From: Helochares maculicollis
Taxonomy: Eukaryota > Arthropoda > Insecta > Coleoptera > Hydrophilidae
Assembly (NCBI GenBank): GCA_033557835.1
Contig: JAWQRO010000229.1
Location: 1 to 47,638, forward strand
DNA length: 47,638 bases
Direction: 5' to 3'
The notes under the pieces are model-generated. The model made no database searches and had not been told where the DNA came from. It saw nothing but the letters and a program-made list of their open reading frames with translations. Every line of letters starts with the position of its first letter. The first letter of the stretch is position 1. The position numbers and the translations under genes are program-made. This document shows positions 1 to 12,300 of the stretch, piece after piece.

Positions 1-360
1 GATTTTAAACAGGATACTAAATTAAAAATGAAAGATGTTTGTGTGAAGGGAGGGCGCCCGGGGGGGGGGGGGGGCATGTAGCGAAGTTATCGCTCGAGTC
101 AAAGTTTGAAGAATGCCGTCAGTCCCGCGAATATTTTGCCGTCGCTCGCGGTTGTACAGGTTCGCAAACGCCGGCTAGGTTATAGTAGTGGGGGATATTA
201 GGGGGACTCCGTTGCGACGCAAGGGGATCCGTCGGCGGCCTTGGCAGTGGGGACAATGACTCGCTAGCGCACTGATCCCGCGCGTAAACAGATCTTGTTT
301 GGCACGGACACAGAGAGAGGAACCTACTAGTATTTTCCCACAACAATCAATGACAACCAT
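1..360. promoter_or_regulatory. GC/CpG-rich island inside the pumilio intron, candidate promoter
   Basis: This stretch is much richer in G, C and CpG than the surrounding AT-rich DNA and includes a run of 15 G at 60-74. On the minus strand it contains a TCAGT initiator-like pentamer near 270-275, in a GCGCGGGATCAGTGCG context. The short open frames here look like no family I know. It lies in what should be the long pumilio intron, so it could be an alternative promoter or non-coding first exon on the minus strand, or the promoter of an unseen gene. The position and composition are seen; the promoter role is inference. Confidence 0.3.
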
Positions 361-3300
361 GAAACAAAATTCTATCGGCAGAATGCATTTTCAACTTGTT
401 TTTGCGTGATGCACGGCTAGCTTTGATTGTCTTGCTGCTGCTGCAGATTTGGGCGGGTCCTGAGGCAATTGATTTTGTTTCGCCTCTGGGGATAGTTTTA
501 AGGGTGGTTTTTCTGTGAGTCTGCATCAGATTTTTAGTGGATTCTCACATTGATTTTTAATTTCCTGGGAAGTTTTGTTACGATGAACCATCAATTTTCT
601 TGGGTTTGTCAAGGGGTTGGAGTGGGATGAAACATAATAGTCATATCTTCTACTTTCCGGAATATCTACAGACTGCGAAATAGTCGCGATTCACAATATT
701 ATGTAACTAACTGGTTAGTACATGCAGAGTAATGTTTACTTTGATACTTAGTGGCTTTAACTTTTAAGGCAATAAATTTTGTCGGGAAAATAAAACGTCC
801 GAAAAATCTATGTTGCGGTATTCCCAGAATTTGTTTTAAATGCATCAAAATACCCACCGATGGTTTGCGCAGAAAACCATTTCTTTCGTTTCACTTCTAC
901 TCAATGAATGATCCTTATGGATTCTACGCAAAAGCTAGAAGTGGCAATTTCCCAGATTGCCATAAAATAGAAATCGAATATAAAACTTTTCGTTCAAACC
1001 AATGTAATTCGCGATCGACAAATTTTCATATTTTGTGTAGTTTATTTTTGCACAAAAAATGTTGGGTCACTAGATTTTCTTAAGACAGTTTTCAATTATA
1101 GTCAAAACAATAAATTACTTGAAAGTCTATTCCTATTAACACAGGACCTGTGTTTAAACGTGAACAGTATTTTAATAGTTGGCACTTTGTGTAAAGATCC
1201 TTAGTTAGGTAGATGGATGATTATTTCCTTGATTTATATGCATGAGGAACATGATACAAAGTATGTGAAGGTAGAGATGGTGTTGTTGCTATACTGGTAA
1301 TGACGACGGCAGGTAGGCAAAGGAAGCCCCTGAGTTTTATCCTTTGTTAGGTAATAAATACCTTCCAAAGATTTAGTAATAGTATCCCCTGTCTTGAAGG
1401 TATTTATGAAACCACATGCGTACAAATAATTTTGGCTCTTGTATTTCATAAGGTAGAGAACATTTACAGGACGAATTAATAGTAAAGCGCTATTATTGAC
1501 CTATATTATGAGGCTAACTTAAAGTGTTTATTTAATGTATCGTCTAAATTAATTGTCTATCTTATTATAAAACCACCATATGCTCTTTACTAGTTGTAAA
1601 TCTTAATGCGTAATACATAACTTTACATACTACGTATATTAATTAAATTTCAAGCTGGTACGCCGTAACTTCCTGTTATCTATAATAATATTCGTCAAGC
1701 TATAGAAATTCTATTTTATATATTTATCCAGAGAATAATTTCATAGATATTTATAGATAGGAATTGCACAGCCTTGATTTCCTTATTTTTTTCAGTATAA
1801 CTGATGTTTCACAAAATTAATTTTTCGGTGAATCGATTTATTCTGCACTTTTAGCATTTCAGATTTTATTTCGCGCATTATCAGTTGCGTGAATACACAA
1901 AATTAAAATTAAACTACCATTACTCTAAATGCGTGTGCATTTTTAAAGTTAATATTCTTATTTAAAAAGGCATATTTCTTTCATGTAAATGAAGAGTAAT
2001 GTATGCATTAAAATATCTCGTATAAATGTTCTGCTTTATACGCCATGAATAATGCAATTACAGCTATATTACATGAACATGCATAGTAGGTTATGAGAAT
2101 TTATTTTGTGGTGATAATGCATTAAAAAGAATTTCAGCGTAGATCTTTTATACAATAAATTACAAAAAGCTTCGCAAATTATATACTACCATTATATCAT
2201 TCCAATAATGAATCAGTAAATGATTATTACAATTTTCGATGCTTTTATGTTTTGTAATCGGCTTGACGAGGCACATTTACTTTACCACCGATATCCAAGA
2301 GACGAATAGTAAAACTGTTCCATAACAAATTACGATGTGAAATAATATAATTGGAATAATCAGAAAAATGGTTTTATCAGGCCGGCAAACTTCAATATAT
2401 TTCTATTCCTAAAATCCAATACTTTTCTGATTTTAGACATTGAAATGACTTATGCTAAATCTAGTGGAACCATCAGTTGATTTGTTAGAGCATACTTTTG
2501 AAATGGAAAAATTATATTAAATGATTAAATTCAGTGTGCGCATTAAAATACATTCCTGAAATGCCTACCACATATGAAGAAATATTGCGTTCTTAGCTGG
2601 TTAAATTAATAATCACAGGGTGTAAATATTTGGCGTCGAGTTTAACAACCGGGGATCAAAATGATAAACGCTTATAATGGCATCAGCAAAACTGACTTTC
2701 TCAATTTCGAGTCAATTAATATACACTAAACAAGGGTGCAACAGCTCGCCCTAATTTTCAAATTTCTTGCAAATAAAGTGAAAATTGCGCAGTGTTTTAA
2801 CACGTCATGATACAGCGAAAATCGGATCGATTCTAATTGATAGCATGGAGCAAAGACTCGACTAATCCCTACAAACAAGAATTTTAGAAAGGATAATTGA
2901 AATGATGGCAAGCGGTAGCAACACCTAAAATGGTAGGAAATCGATATTTTTGCAGCTTAAGACATGTCATTGCCCCCCATCAATCGATACTTTAAGATCC
3001 AATTAGTCTACCAAATTTGAAGTCTGATGCTAACTAATACAGACTTAATGCACCTAAAGGCTATCCAATTAGCGACATCTACTAGTAATTAACGTTAGGT
3101 AATAGCTGATCAGTGCTTCTTCTAATTATTTAATGCAAGCCCAAGCGACCTCCCGTCACTTGCTTCAATAATTATGCAAGTGACGTACCGAAATGGCCTT
3201 AAATAAAAAATACCGCTGCAACTCAGTAAATTGCATTAGAAATATTATAGGTTACACTTTAGTACAGCACTTGATCGTTGAAAAAATGTCCAGCAGGGTT

Positions 3301-5479
3301 GAATGCTTACAGGAATCTTTAAAAAGAGCTCGCTTTCAAAAAATGTATTGAATGGAAATATTCTTAGCAATTTATATACAAACGGAGGCAATGTACATAG
3401 ATAGCAAAGCGGAGTTTATGTACAAACAGCGTCTTTGTACAAATCGAGTGTATGCTACAATGTAGTCCATGTACAAATGGATTTGATGTAAAAATACAGT
3501 TTATGGATAATTGGAATTTTGAAATAAATTCTTACGCATTGTAAAGATTTTGCTTTTAGTTTTCGTGTTGAAATTGAGTCGACTCGTTTAAGTGAACAGC
3601 TATTGAGCAACTGCACACACCAAAGACCCGCGTTAAAATCGAGAAAACGCCACGAATACAAAAGGACCTGGTTTTGCAACATTCTCTAATGCTCCAGCTC
3701 TTAATTGACGATAGTCTCATTACAGGTTAAATTTGACGTATCATCTTCTTTTGATGAGAAAATCGAGGACGAATTTGATCGGCCAAGGAACGACCACCAT
3801 GTACTAACAGCGGCATAATCAAAATTAAAGAATACTGTAACGCAGAGACCACTAGCATTAGTAGTCTTTATAAATTCTATAAATGCAAAGCGAATTTAAA
3901 TTGCCGGCCTTCGGTGCACGTGTCGAGTCACTTTGCCACAATGAATAAAACGTCAACACCAACTGACAGCGTTTTTCGAAGAATCTAGAAGTGGGCAATG
4001 TGAAACGATGAAAAATTTATGATGTATTGCCACCTATCCCGTTGTTTTTGTATTAAAATAACACCGGACGGAATTCAGCACGACGATCAAAACGAAATGA
4101 ATAAGTGTCCGCACAAATCTACAATTAAAATGTAGTTATTAATTACGTCGCTGCAATTCATTATAGTTCTAACAATATTACAAGTAACATTTTTACCCGC
4201 AGTTAATTGTTGTACTAGTACTTAATTATATTTAGAAGTAGGAAAATGTTACACGTACTTAACAGAGTAAAAACTAAATTACACGAGATGAAACTTATGC
4301 CCCTTCTAAGATCTATTAAAGCGCAAACGAGAGGAAAGCAGAAAAGGTGAAAATCTGCCAGGGAAATAAAGAGGGTAATTATCATCCGTTTTATTGTTTA
4401 ATAAAGAAGTAATGTAAGTTAATAGCACTTAGGGTAAGCGAGATTCCACCGCCTTTTCCCTTTCCTTCACGAAAAAGTTGCTAAAAGTATGCTGATTCTC
4501 ACTTGGCTTTAAATACTGTGTATGAACTAGAAGCGCTACTTAAAAGGCGGTCTTGTGCCATTTGGACAATCAGCAGTGAATGTAATATTTACGCCTACGC
4601 AATACGTACATTCGTTCTTATGAAATTAAGTAACCAAACTTTAATTACTCTGCAATTCCCGCTTATAACACAAGCCTCGAAGTGGCGAGCGGAAATGTAG
4701 AAAGATCTGTATCCATATTTGGAAGCTACGTGCTCACGACTAGGTTTGCAAATTAGATTAGTAGCCTCTTCTGCTACATTTGTATGCAAAATCCTGAGCT
4801 GAATCGATTAAGAAATTGCGATAAACCCAACTGGATGCTCCGCCATATTGGGGACGCCTTTTTATGCCCTTGCAGAGGCCGAACAGAAGTTCAGAATAGA
4901 AATTCAACATAAGTATTTTCTTTGTTTCTTGAAGGCACTTCATTGGAATTGGCAACAAATACCGTGTATGTTGAAGGTGAATGTTCCCACAAGTTCGACT
5001 TAATCGTCCCTTTGAAATAAAGATATAGAGCATATATTGGTTTGCGGGGTTCTGTCAAAATGTACAAGCCCGCTTTATATTAAAACATCACAGAATACAA
5101 GCCGCTGGTTTGGCGCGAGCTACAATCTAACTACTAATTTGTTATAATATATGTACTTATAAAAGTAAAAGACACCCGACATGCCGCCAACAATTTTAAA
5201 AATATAAAGTGTCCCCTCAGCCGTCATTTCTTTTAATGTCCAATCTGTTATATACCGATTGAATACCAACCCTATTCATAAGGTTGCGACTTCACCTGTC
5301 CCTACTTTTGTGAAAGGCATCTGCGTTTAGAACCTGCTGCAATACTTCCTTTAGAAGCAATTTTTGTGGACAGATTAAAACAAGGCGTTTGTTGCCGATA
5401 AAATAATGGGTCAAGTAAAGTTTTGAGCGTTTTACGCTGAGGGGCTTTAGTGAGCCATATCTCATGATGCACCCGTTGT
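361..5479. other. Intronic AT-rich DNA, no gene seen
   Basis: Only short shadow-like open frames occur here. None shows a recognisable domain or a coherent pair of splice sites. The stretch just right of the GC island (361-540) is moderately GC-rich and contains a GTGAGT at about 515, which could be a splice donor for a plus-strand leader, but nothing supports it further. I see no tRNA-like or repeat structure. Confidence 0.5.
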
Positions 5480-6340
5480 TTGTGTTTACTGTATACAAGT
5501 ATATGAAAAAGCGTTCCAACATGGCGGTGAAAAAGGGAAAATTTGATACATTCTTCAGTCTACCTAGGATAAGAAATGGAGCAGGCATCAAAAAAAGTGT
5601 GCTCTTTATGGATCCAATACAGGATCGAATGCAAGCAAAAACAAAGCGTTAGGTCAAACGCTTCCTTTCTGGTAATATGGACGTCGAAGATGAGACACGC
5701 TGTGGTAGCCCCAATCCTCGAAAATATTGACAAAATCATGGAAATCGTCGAGTCAGACTAGAATGCTAATATTTGTTTCATTACCTAGAAACTGAATATT
5801 ATACAGAAAACCATTTGGAACATATTGGCAGAAGTCTAGTCTCATGTGTGTGAGTGATGACGCGATTAAAATTTACCACTTACGGGGTGAGCCGCCCGAA
5901 ACGATGGCCAAGCCTGAATTTACAACCAAGAAAATTTTACTGTGTGCTTGGCAAGAAATGCACTCCACTATGAGCTGCTACCATCGGGCCCATCACTCAA
6001 TTCGGGCTTATACTATGAACAAATAATCAGACTGAAACCGGCGACGACGAGAATGGGTATAGTGTTCCATCAAGACAACGCAAGGGAACACACATTTTAA
6101 ACGAGGAACCAGAAGCTTCGAGAGCTTGTATGGGAAATTAAATCGCACCAGCCATATAGCCTAAGCCTGGGACCATTCAAGCATTTGCAAAATTGTCTTG
6201 AAGGTAAAAACTGGCCAAAAGAGAGACTTGTAATATTGAGGAGATTCAATAGGGACTAGGAATTCTTCAATCGCGGAATTATTAAGTTGCCTTCAAAATT
6301 AAATGGTTGTCGAACAAAACGAAGAATAATTTGTTAATTA
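5480..6340 (+). mobile_element. Dead mariner transposon (irritans-like), decayed transposase
   Basis: Conceptual reading across frameshifts and stops gives mariner transposase blocks in the correct order. An N-terminal A-S-K-K-V-C-S-L block lies near 5580. It is followed by F-L-S-G-N-M-D-V-E-D-E and C-G-S-P at about 5663-5715, then an I-L-E-N-I-D-K-I-M-E-I-V helix-turn-helix start at about 5717-5757. Next come G-E-P-P-E-T-M-A-K-P at about 5886, K-K-I-L-L-C-A-W near 5930, and the V-F-H-Q-D-N-A-R catalytic-Asp motif at about 6062-6085. R-N-Q-K-L-R-E-L follows, and the C-terminal F-F-N-R-G-I-I-K-L-P-S-K block is at about 6260-6300. The segment between the helix-turn-helix and the region before G-E-P-P is shortened, so about 60 residues around the first catalytic Asp seem lost. 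Stops and frameshifts show it cannot make transposase. I did not define terminal repeats. Confidence 0.82.
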
Positions 6341-9300
6341 TATAATCATGAGGAAAACTGCTCAGAATTTTTTACTTCATCAAATATAAAACTTAGATCG
6401 ACTTATTTTCATGCCTGGGCTTACATTAGAGAGTCTATTCAACCAGTAACAAAAGTAGATACACCGGCCAAAAATATTCGAGGCAATAATGAACATGAAA
6501 TCCACCATGTCGATTTGTCTCGAGTGAGTCGTGGTCGATGCGCGTTGGAATGATCTTTGTATATTTACAGGAGATAAACAAATACTGAATTGAAAACCAT
6601 TCATCAACATGTTATAAACTTCAAAGGTACTAACAAAATGAAGTATATTCAAAACAACATAGACAAATAATTGTCGATACCTATCATAGAAACAGGTATA
6701 TAAAGCCTACTAAACGGTTACTTCCAAGAAATTTTAAATTCATGTAACGGTTTAAGGTAATCCTTCGCCCTCTAGAAACCTATTTACAGAACATAAAAGA
6801 AAATACGCATGGAGTCTGCGCCCACGTTCAGTTATCGGTTGCTGATATATTCTGTGGGTAGTGGAATTCAACTTGCCTGGCTTTGAACAAAACACAACAC
6901 CACGCATCTACTCTAATTGACCCTAGTAAATAAATAGGGGGATCCTCAACAGCTGATTGGGTCTACAAACCATCAAAACTTTTTTCCCCAGCACCATGCG
7001 TGATGTAGATTTAGACAGAAGAGTGGAACACGCACTCGAACGCATATCTAATTTAGCACTTCCGTCTCTTTCTTTCACCTTCAAATAGGAAACGCAAGAG
7101 TACAACATCTGGTTCGTGTCCTACGACCATCAGTTTCAAATATGTCCGACCATCCAGCTCTCTTGCACGTGGTTCTGCAGTTAGGGATGAAATAATCTGC
7201 CTCGTGCTAATGAATATAAACAAGATGGTGGTAGATGTGTTGACTTGGTTAGTTCCACAAAATTCACATTGAAACATTACGAATACTTTACATTTAATAA
7301 TAAGCCCAACGCGAAAAACACATTTTGTTTTACTTACTACTTTGGAGAATGAACACATAGCAACTCAACTTACCTAGAATAAACAAAAAGTACATTAGTT
7401 ACTAGTAATTTGGAATTGATAAAGTACAACTACTACAGAACTAAACAATATGAATAACGACTCATTTCTGAAATACAACAAAAACTTTCATATTGGTTTT
7501 ATTACCTCCTCAAAGCTGATATTATGATCTGTATTCATTGCTTCATTAGTGTTTAATAAATTATGGTTAAAAACAGGAGTTCAGAACATAACCAACATCG
7601 CACACTATACACACTGAAAGCTGAAGCTAACTGAACGTCTAGCTAAATCACATTCCTATAATCCCAGGTAAATTTTGAAGACACAATAAGCACGTCGGAA
7701 CTAATGAATTTTCCTAAGAAACCTGATGGTTTCTCTTTTACAAACAAAAGCGTAGGGATGGCTAGCATAAAGTGCCAAGCATAACTTAAGAAGTTTATTT
7801 GCGATATCAATTTTGTTACTAATCAAGAAGAATGTTTTCATGCAATGAAACCTACTCGGAAATATTATATAGCACCATTTTGGCAGCGTCACTCAAAGTC
7901 AATATTTTAACATCTGTCCATAAATACATACCCTACGCCATAGCAAGGTAATGCACGGTAAAAATATATATATGCAATATTTTATAACGCGACGCAGTAA
8001 AAATATATTCCTAAAAAGTCAGTACTAAAAAGAGAAACGCGAAATAAAATATTTGCGCAGACGAAATCCGTAGGTAAATATTAATCAGCCGGATTTCTTT
8101 TCAGCGAATGCAGGGTAGAACATCTGGTGGTAATGAGTACAAAGCACAAATTGCTACAAATTTTATTTTAGGAAGCTTGCCCGCTTAAAGGTTTAAGCAA
8201 CTATTATTCATTCTCTACCGGAATTGAATTTATATACGAATTTACTGGAAATAAAGAACACAATTACCGTAATTTTACTTATTCCCTTCACTATCAATAT
8301 CAAAATAAATATTTAAGTTTGACGTCAAACTAAACAAGCAATATGTTCTGTTATTACAGTGAATTATCCGTCATGACCTCAGTTTAAAATTTGTATGTCA
8401 AACACACGGTTTACCTTGATTCCGTTGATAAAATTAAAATTAAATCAATATTCAATATTACATCCATGAACTAACTTAACTGGGGTAGTGAAAGAACTCC
8501 ACCATACACCACACGCTAGAAATGCTCCTACCCTTCAGTTCCTGGTTCAAATGATTTGCGTGCCTAATATTCATTTTGAGCTGCATACCATCAAGGTTTT
8601 AGATTTCAGCATCGGTAAATAATTTTAATGAAACTAGATTTGAGGAACTCTGGCATAATTTTCAAATGCAGATTATTCAAATATTTGATTTACGAATACA
8701 TCTTGGCACTGATAATGCAGGATGCCGCACCCACCAACATAAAATTTTTTATAAAAACTTCGCGAACTAAAAATTTGCTGTGAAAAATTTTACGCTACGA
8801 TTCGTATTTATGTAATACATTAATGTTAAAATTTAATCCTAAAACTCTGACGTCACAGGAATTAGCCAAGAAAAAACTACACTTCCGATATTTCAAATGC
8901 CTAACGCCAGTAGCGTTTATGCATACAAGATTTAACTTAAACATCAATTTAGTAATGAAATATGCTCTTCCATGTGAAACTATTCTCGTCTTCATTTTAA
9001 TACAAGAATAACGTGCTAATTACATTATGATAGCCTATGTTCCTATTATAAATGCTGAAGTGTACTAAGTGCACTTCACTTCAATTTATCGGATGAGTTT
9101 TCACATTTTACCTATAGAAAATCTAGTCAATATCAGCCTCTGTGATATAAAAATAGTCGTGTTGGTCTGAAGGTTGAAATTTCAAATATTTTGCGTTTCG
9201 GTTTTCATATTGCATCATTTTGCGGAAATTGCAATACTCAAGACGCCAACCACACCTACACACTAAGAGGTAAATGTCGAAGTAGATGGTTGAACAAGCC

Positions 9301-12300
9301 TAATTACAACAATTTCATTATTATCTACACACAGTATTTACAAAATTTACTATTTTTATGCGGCATATAATCTAATACTTTTTGTATGTACTATTTTACT
9401 GTATAATAGGTGCTCAATAAATCCCAATAATACCAAAGTTCAGCTAACAGGAGCGACATTTTTTAGAATGCAATTATAAGATGTTTGGTTAAAACACTAC
9501 GGAATATATAAGTATTCTGTATATACAAATTCGAACAGAACTAAAATATCCTAAAGGAAATTTAAACTTATTACACAAGTTGTTATAAGCTGCTTCCATA
9601 ATTAGCTTACAAATTTCTCTACACGGGTCATACAAATTTGCACCGACATGGAGACAAAAACATGGAAGCAGCATTTAAACAAATATGGCCCAAGCAATAC
9701 AACCTGGAAGAGACACTCCAGTGAGGTTGATGGTTTTATAAGTTGAAATTCCATGTCTTTTTTGCTAACCAAAACATATAGCGTGATGTAAAAATATATT
9801 CCTTTATAACGGTTAGATTACATAACAGGCAACATAATTTCTTTAAAAAGTTTTAATTAAGTTTTAAAATTCCCTTAAATAGCCGATTTTGAATCAATAA
9901 ATAAATGTACGCAATACGCAAAGAATGATAATTTATGTACTCATCTGTTACTTTCCCACTAAATTTTAATTGATAATATTAAAATATATTTTGTTTAATA
10001 AATATTTAATACGAATAAGCTTTTTGGTGGTTATATGTTAATACATACAACATTATATCAATAACCTGTATCGTTAATTAAAACATGGCCAACGCTTACA
10101 AAGGCTTTTAGAAAATTGTAATAAAACCGGTTCAGATATAATATATAGATCGTCTTGGCTTTCGACTGGATATCTACATATTTTGAAAGAGCAATGATTT
10201 CGATTCAGTCTCTCACCTGAGAGGTCAAGATAACCTGGACTGGAACTTCATGTGCTACATGGTAGTGTCTTCACAGTCTACGGAGTGGGCATGTAAAATA
10301 TTAGTTCTTTATAAACGCGGTCGAGATAAGATGACATCATCTTAACGCTATTTTAAGTTTGGTTTAACAAACTGATTATTGTTGCTAAATGACTATACCT
10401 GAGCGGAAATTTGTATAAAAAGCACATCAAAAAGACCATGATAATCAACTCTTATACCAACCGACACTACTACTGATAAATCATAGTACAAACAGTAGCT
10501 ACTGATGCCACATCAAAAATAAACCAACGTTGATATTTGGTCTGAGTAGCACGGTCGTGTCTTGCCAGATTTATTAATCTCACTTATAATTACGCCAATA
10601 ATTAACATTAATAATACATTTTAACTGCTTGCAAAATTTAAGGTATATGCACATATTCAAAGAATATAAAATCCATAAGACCGATTAGCAAAAAGAACTT
10701 CCACTAAGAGTTTGATATAAAAATAGAAATTTTAATAAAACTTTATCACATTTTTCTTTTGCGTGATTAAGTAACAGAAGATGAAAACGAAAAAATAATG
10801 TACCCAATCTCGAAAAACACAATTTTCTAACAAAACGGGAGTTTTTCCGCAATTTACTGAAGACAAATAACCTTATTACTTTTTTAAGGGGTGTGGGGGG
10901 CGGAGTTGGGGCGGCAGGCGTAGTAGTAACATACAAGCAAGTTTGCTTCTGCGAAACTCCTCAAGAAAAATGTGCGAAACAGAGATATAAAATTATGAAG
11001 GCAAACTTCCGTCTCCAGTGCATTTTAACTTTGATTTATGGAGGTTAGCTCTTTATTTAGTTGGGAACATGTACGAGTTAAGAAAGACGGAGATTGTATT
11101 CTACAAAACATCAGACATGATTTCCGCTAGGCTAAAACCGAAATGAGTAAACCAAATCAAATTTTTAAACAAGATGTAACTGAAAAATCAGGACTACGTC
11201 AGCTCTTTAGGCGCACGTTTAATAATATAGTGATAAACATACGAATATTTAATACCGAATTATATTTCATAGCCTATTTTCAGTATGCTTACTTAGTCTA
11301 GTTGATAGTTTTTGCTCGTAATCGGCCTCAAAGCCCATAATACAACAGTTTATTTATTAATATGTGTTCTGTGGCTTGGCACCATCATTGTTTCATGGCT
11401 AAACTGATTACAAGCGTAGTAAAGTGTGATCCAGAGCGCGTTGTTTGCACGTTTTACGATTGTTTTTAAACGGGACATGAAAAAAATTACAGGCCTTCAT
11501 ATTGTCCATCAACAAGGGGTTTGGCGAGATCGTTATTTACTACTGTTGACGCAATTTTATGCCTTTGCCAGCTTTCATTGCTTTTGCTCACCTTTCATAA
11601 AGAAAAAATATAAAATTTAATGATCATATTACTGATGCATTGAAAGATTTAGAGGGGCTTCTGAATGCCCTCGGTGACCTTATCAATATTTTTAAGTTTG
11701 AATGCGATCGTAACATTTGAGCCGTAAAAGCAGGCGTTTATTATAAAATTTCATTTTTTCACCATAAATGTCTACTATTAGTCTGTAGGCAAGTTGGAAG
11801 ATTCGGTCTTAATTGGAAAATGGAAAGTGGCAGATCTTACTACAGTAAATCATTATTCCACAATTGATTTAATTTTATGGGTTGTATTGGAGTAGCAACT
11901 AAGTAATTGAGGATTTTGCATAAAAATGAAATTTCAAACTGTTTATTGAAAAATATAACATTTTATTCAATTAGGGTCTGGCCGTTGCATTTCTGATCTT
12001 TGATACTAAGAAACTGAATTAAGTGTGATTTGACATCATTAGCGCCATTAAAACTTTTATCATTTAAAGAATTATGTATGATACGAAAAGATGGTAGTCT
12101 GAAGTCGCAAATTCAGGGCTATATGGCGGATAGTATAAACAATTATTTTATTTTTTATAGCTTATTTTATTTGTTTCGTGGAGAATTTATTATTAAAACG
12201 CTATTTAGTAGCTTAAGATGTTTTATTAGCTATTAATCTTTACGGTTTCGCTTCATAAGTGAAGAAGAAACATCGTCAGAAGTGACTTTTTTGTCGAGCA

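Noticed and set aside
7053..7358. 101-codon minus-strand frame
   Set aside because: No domain, no splice logic. Sequence resembles random open intron DNA.
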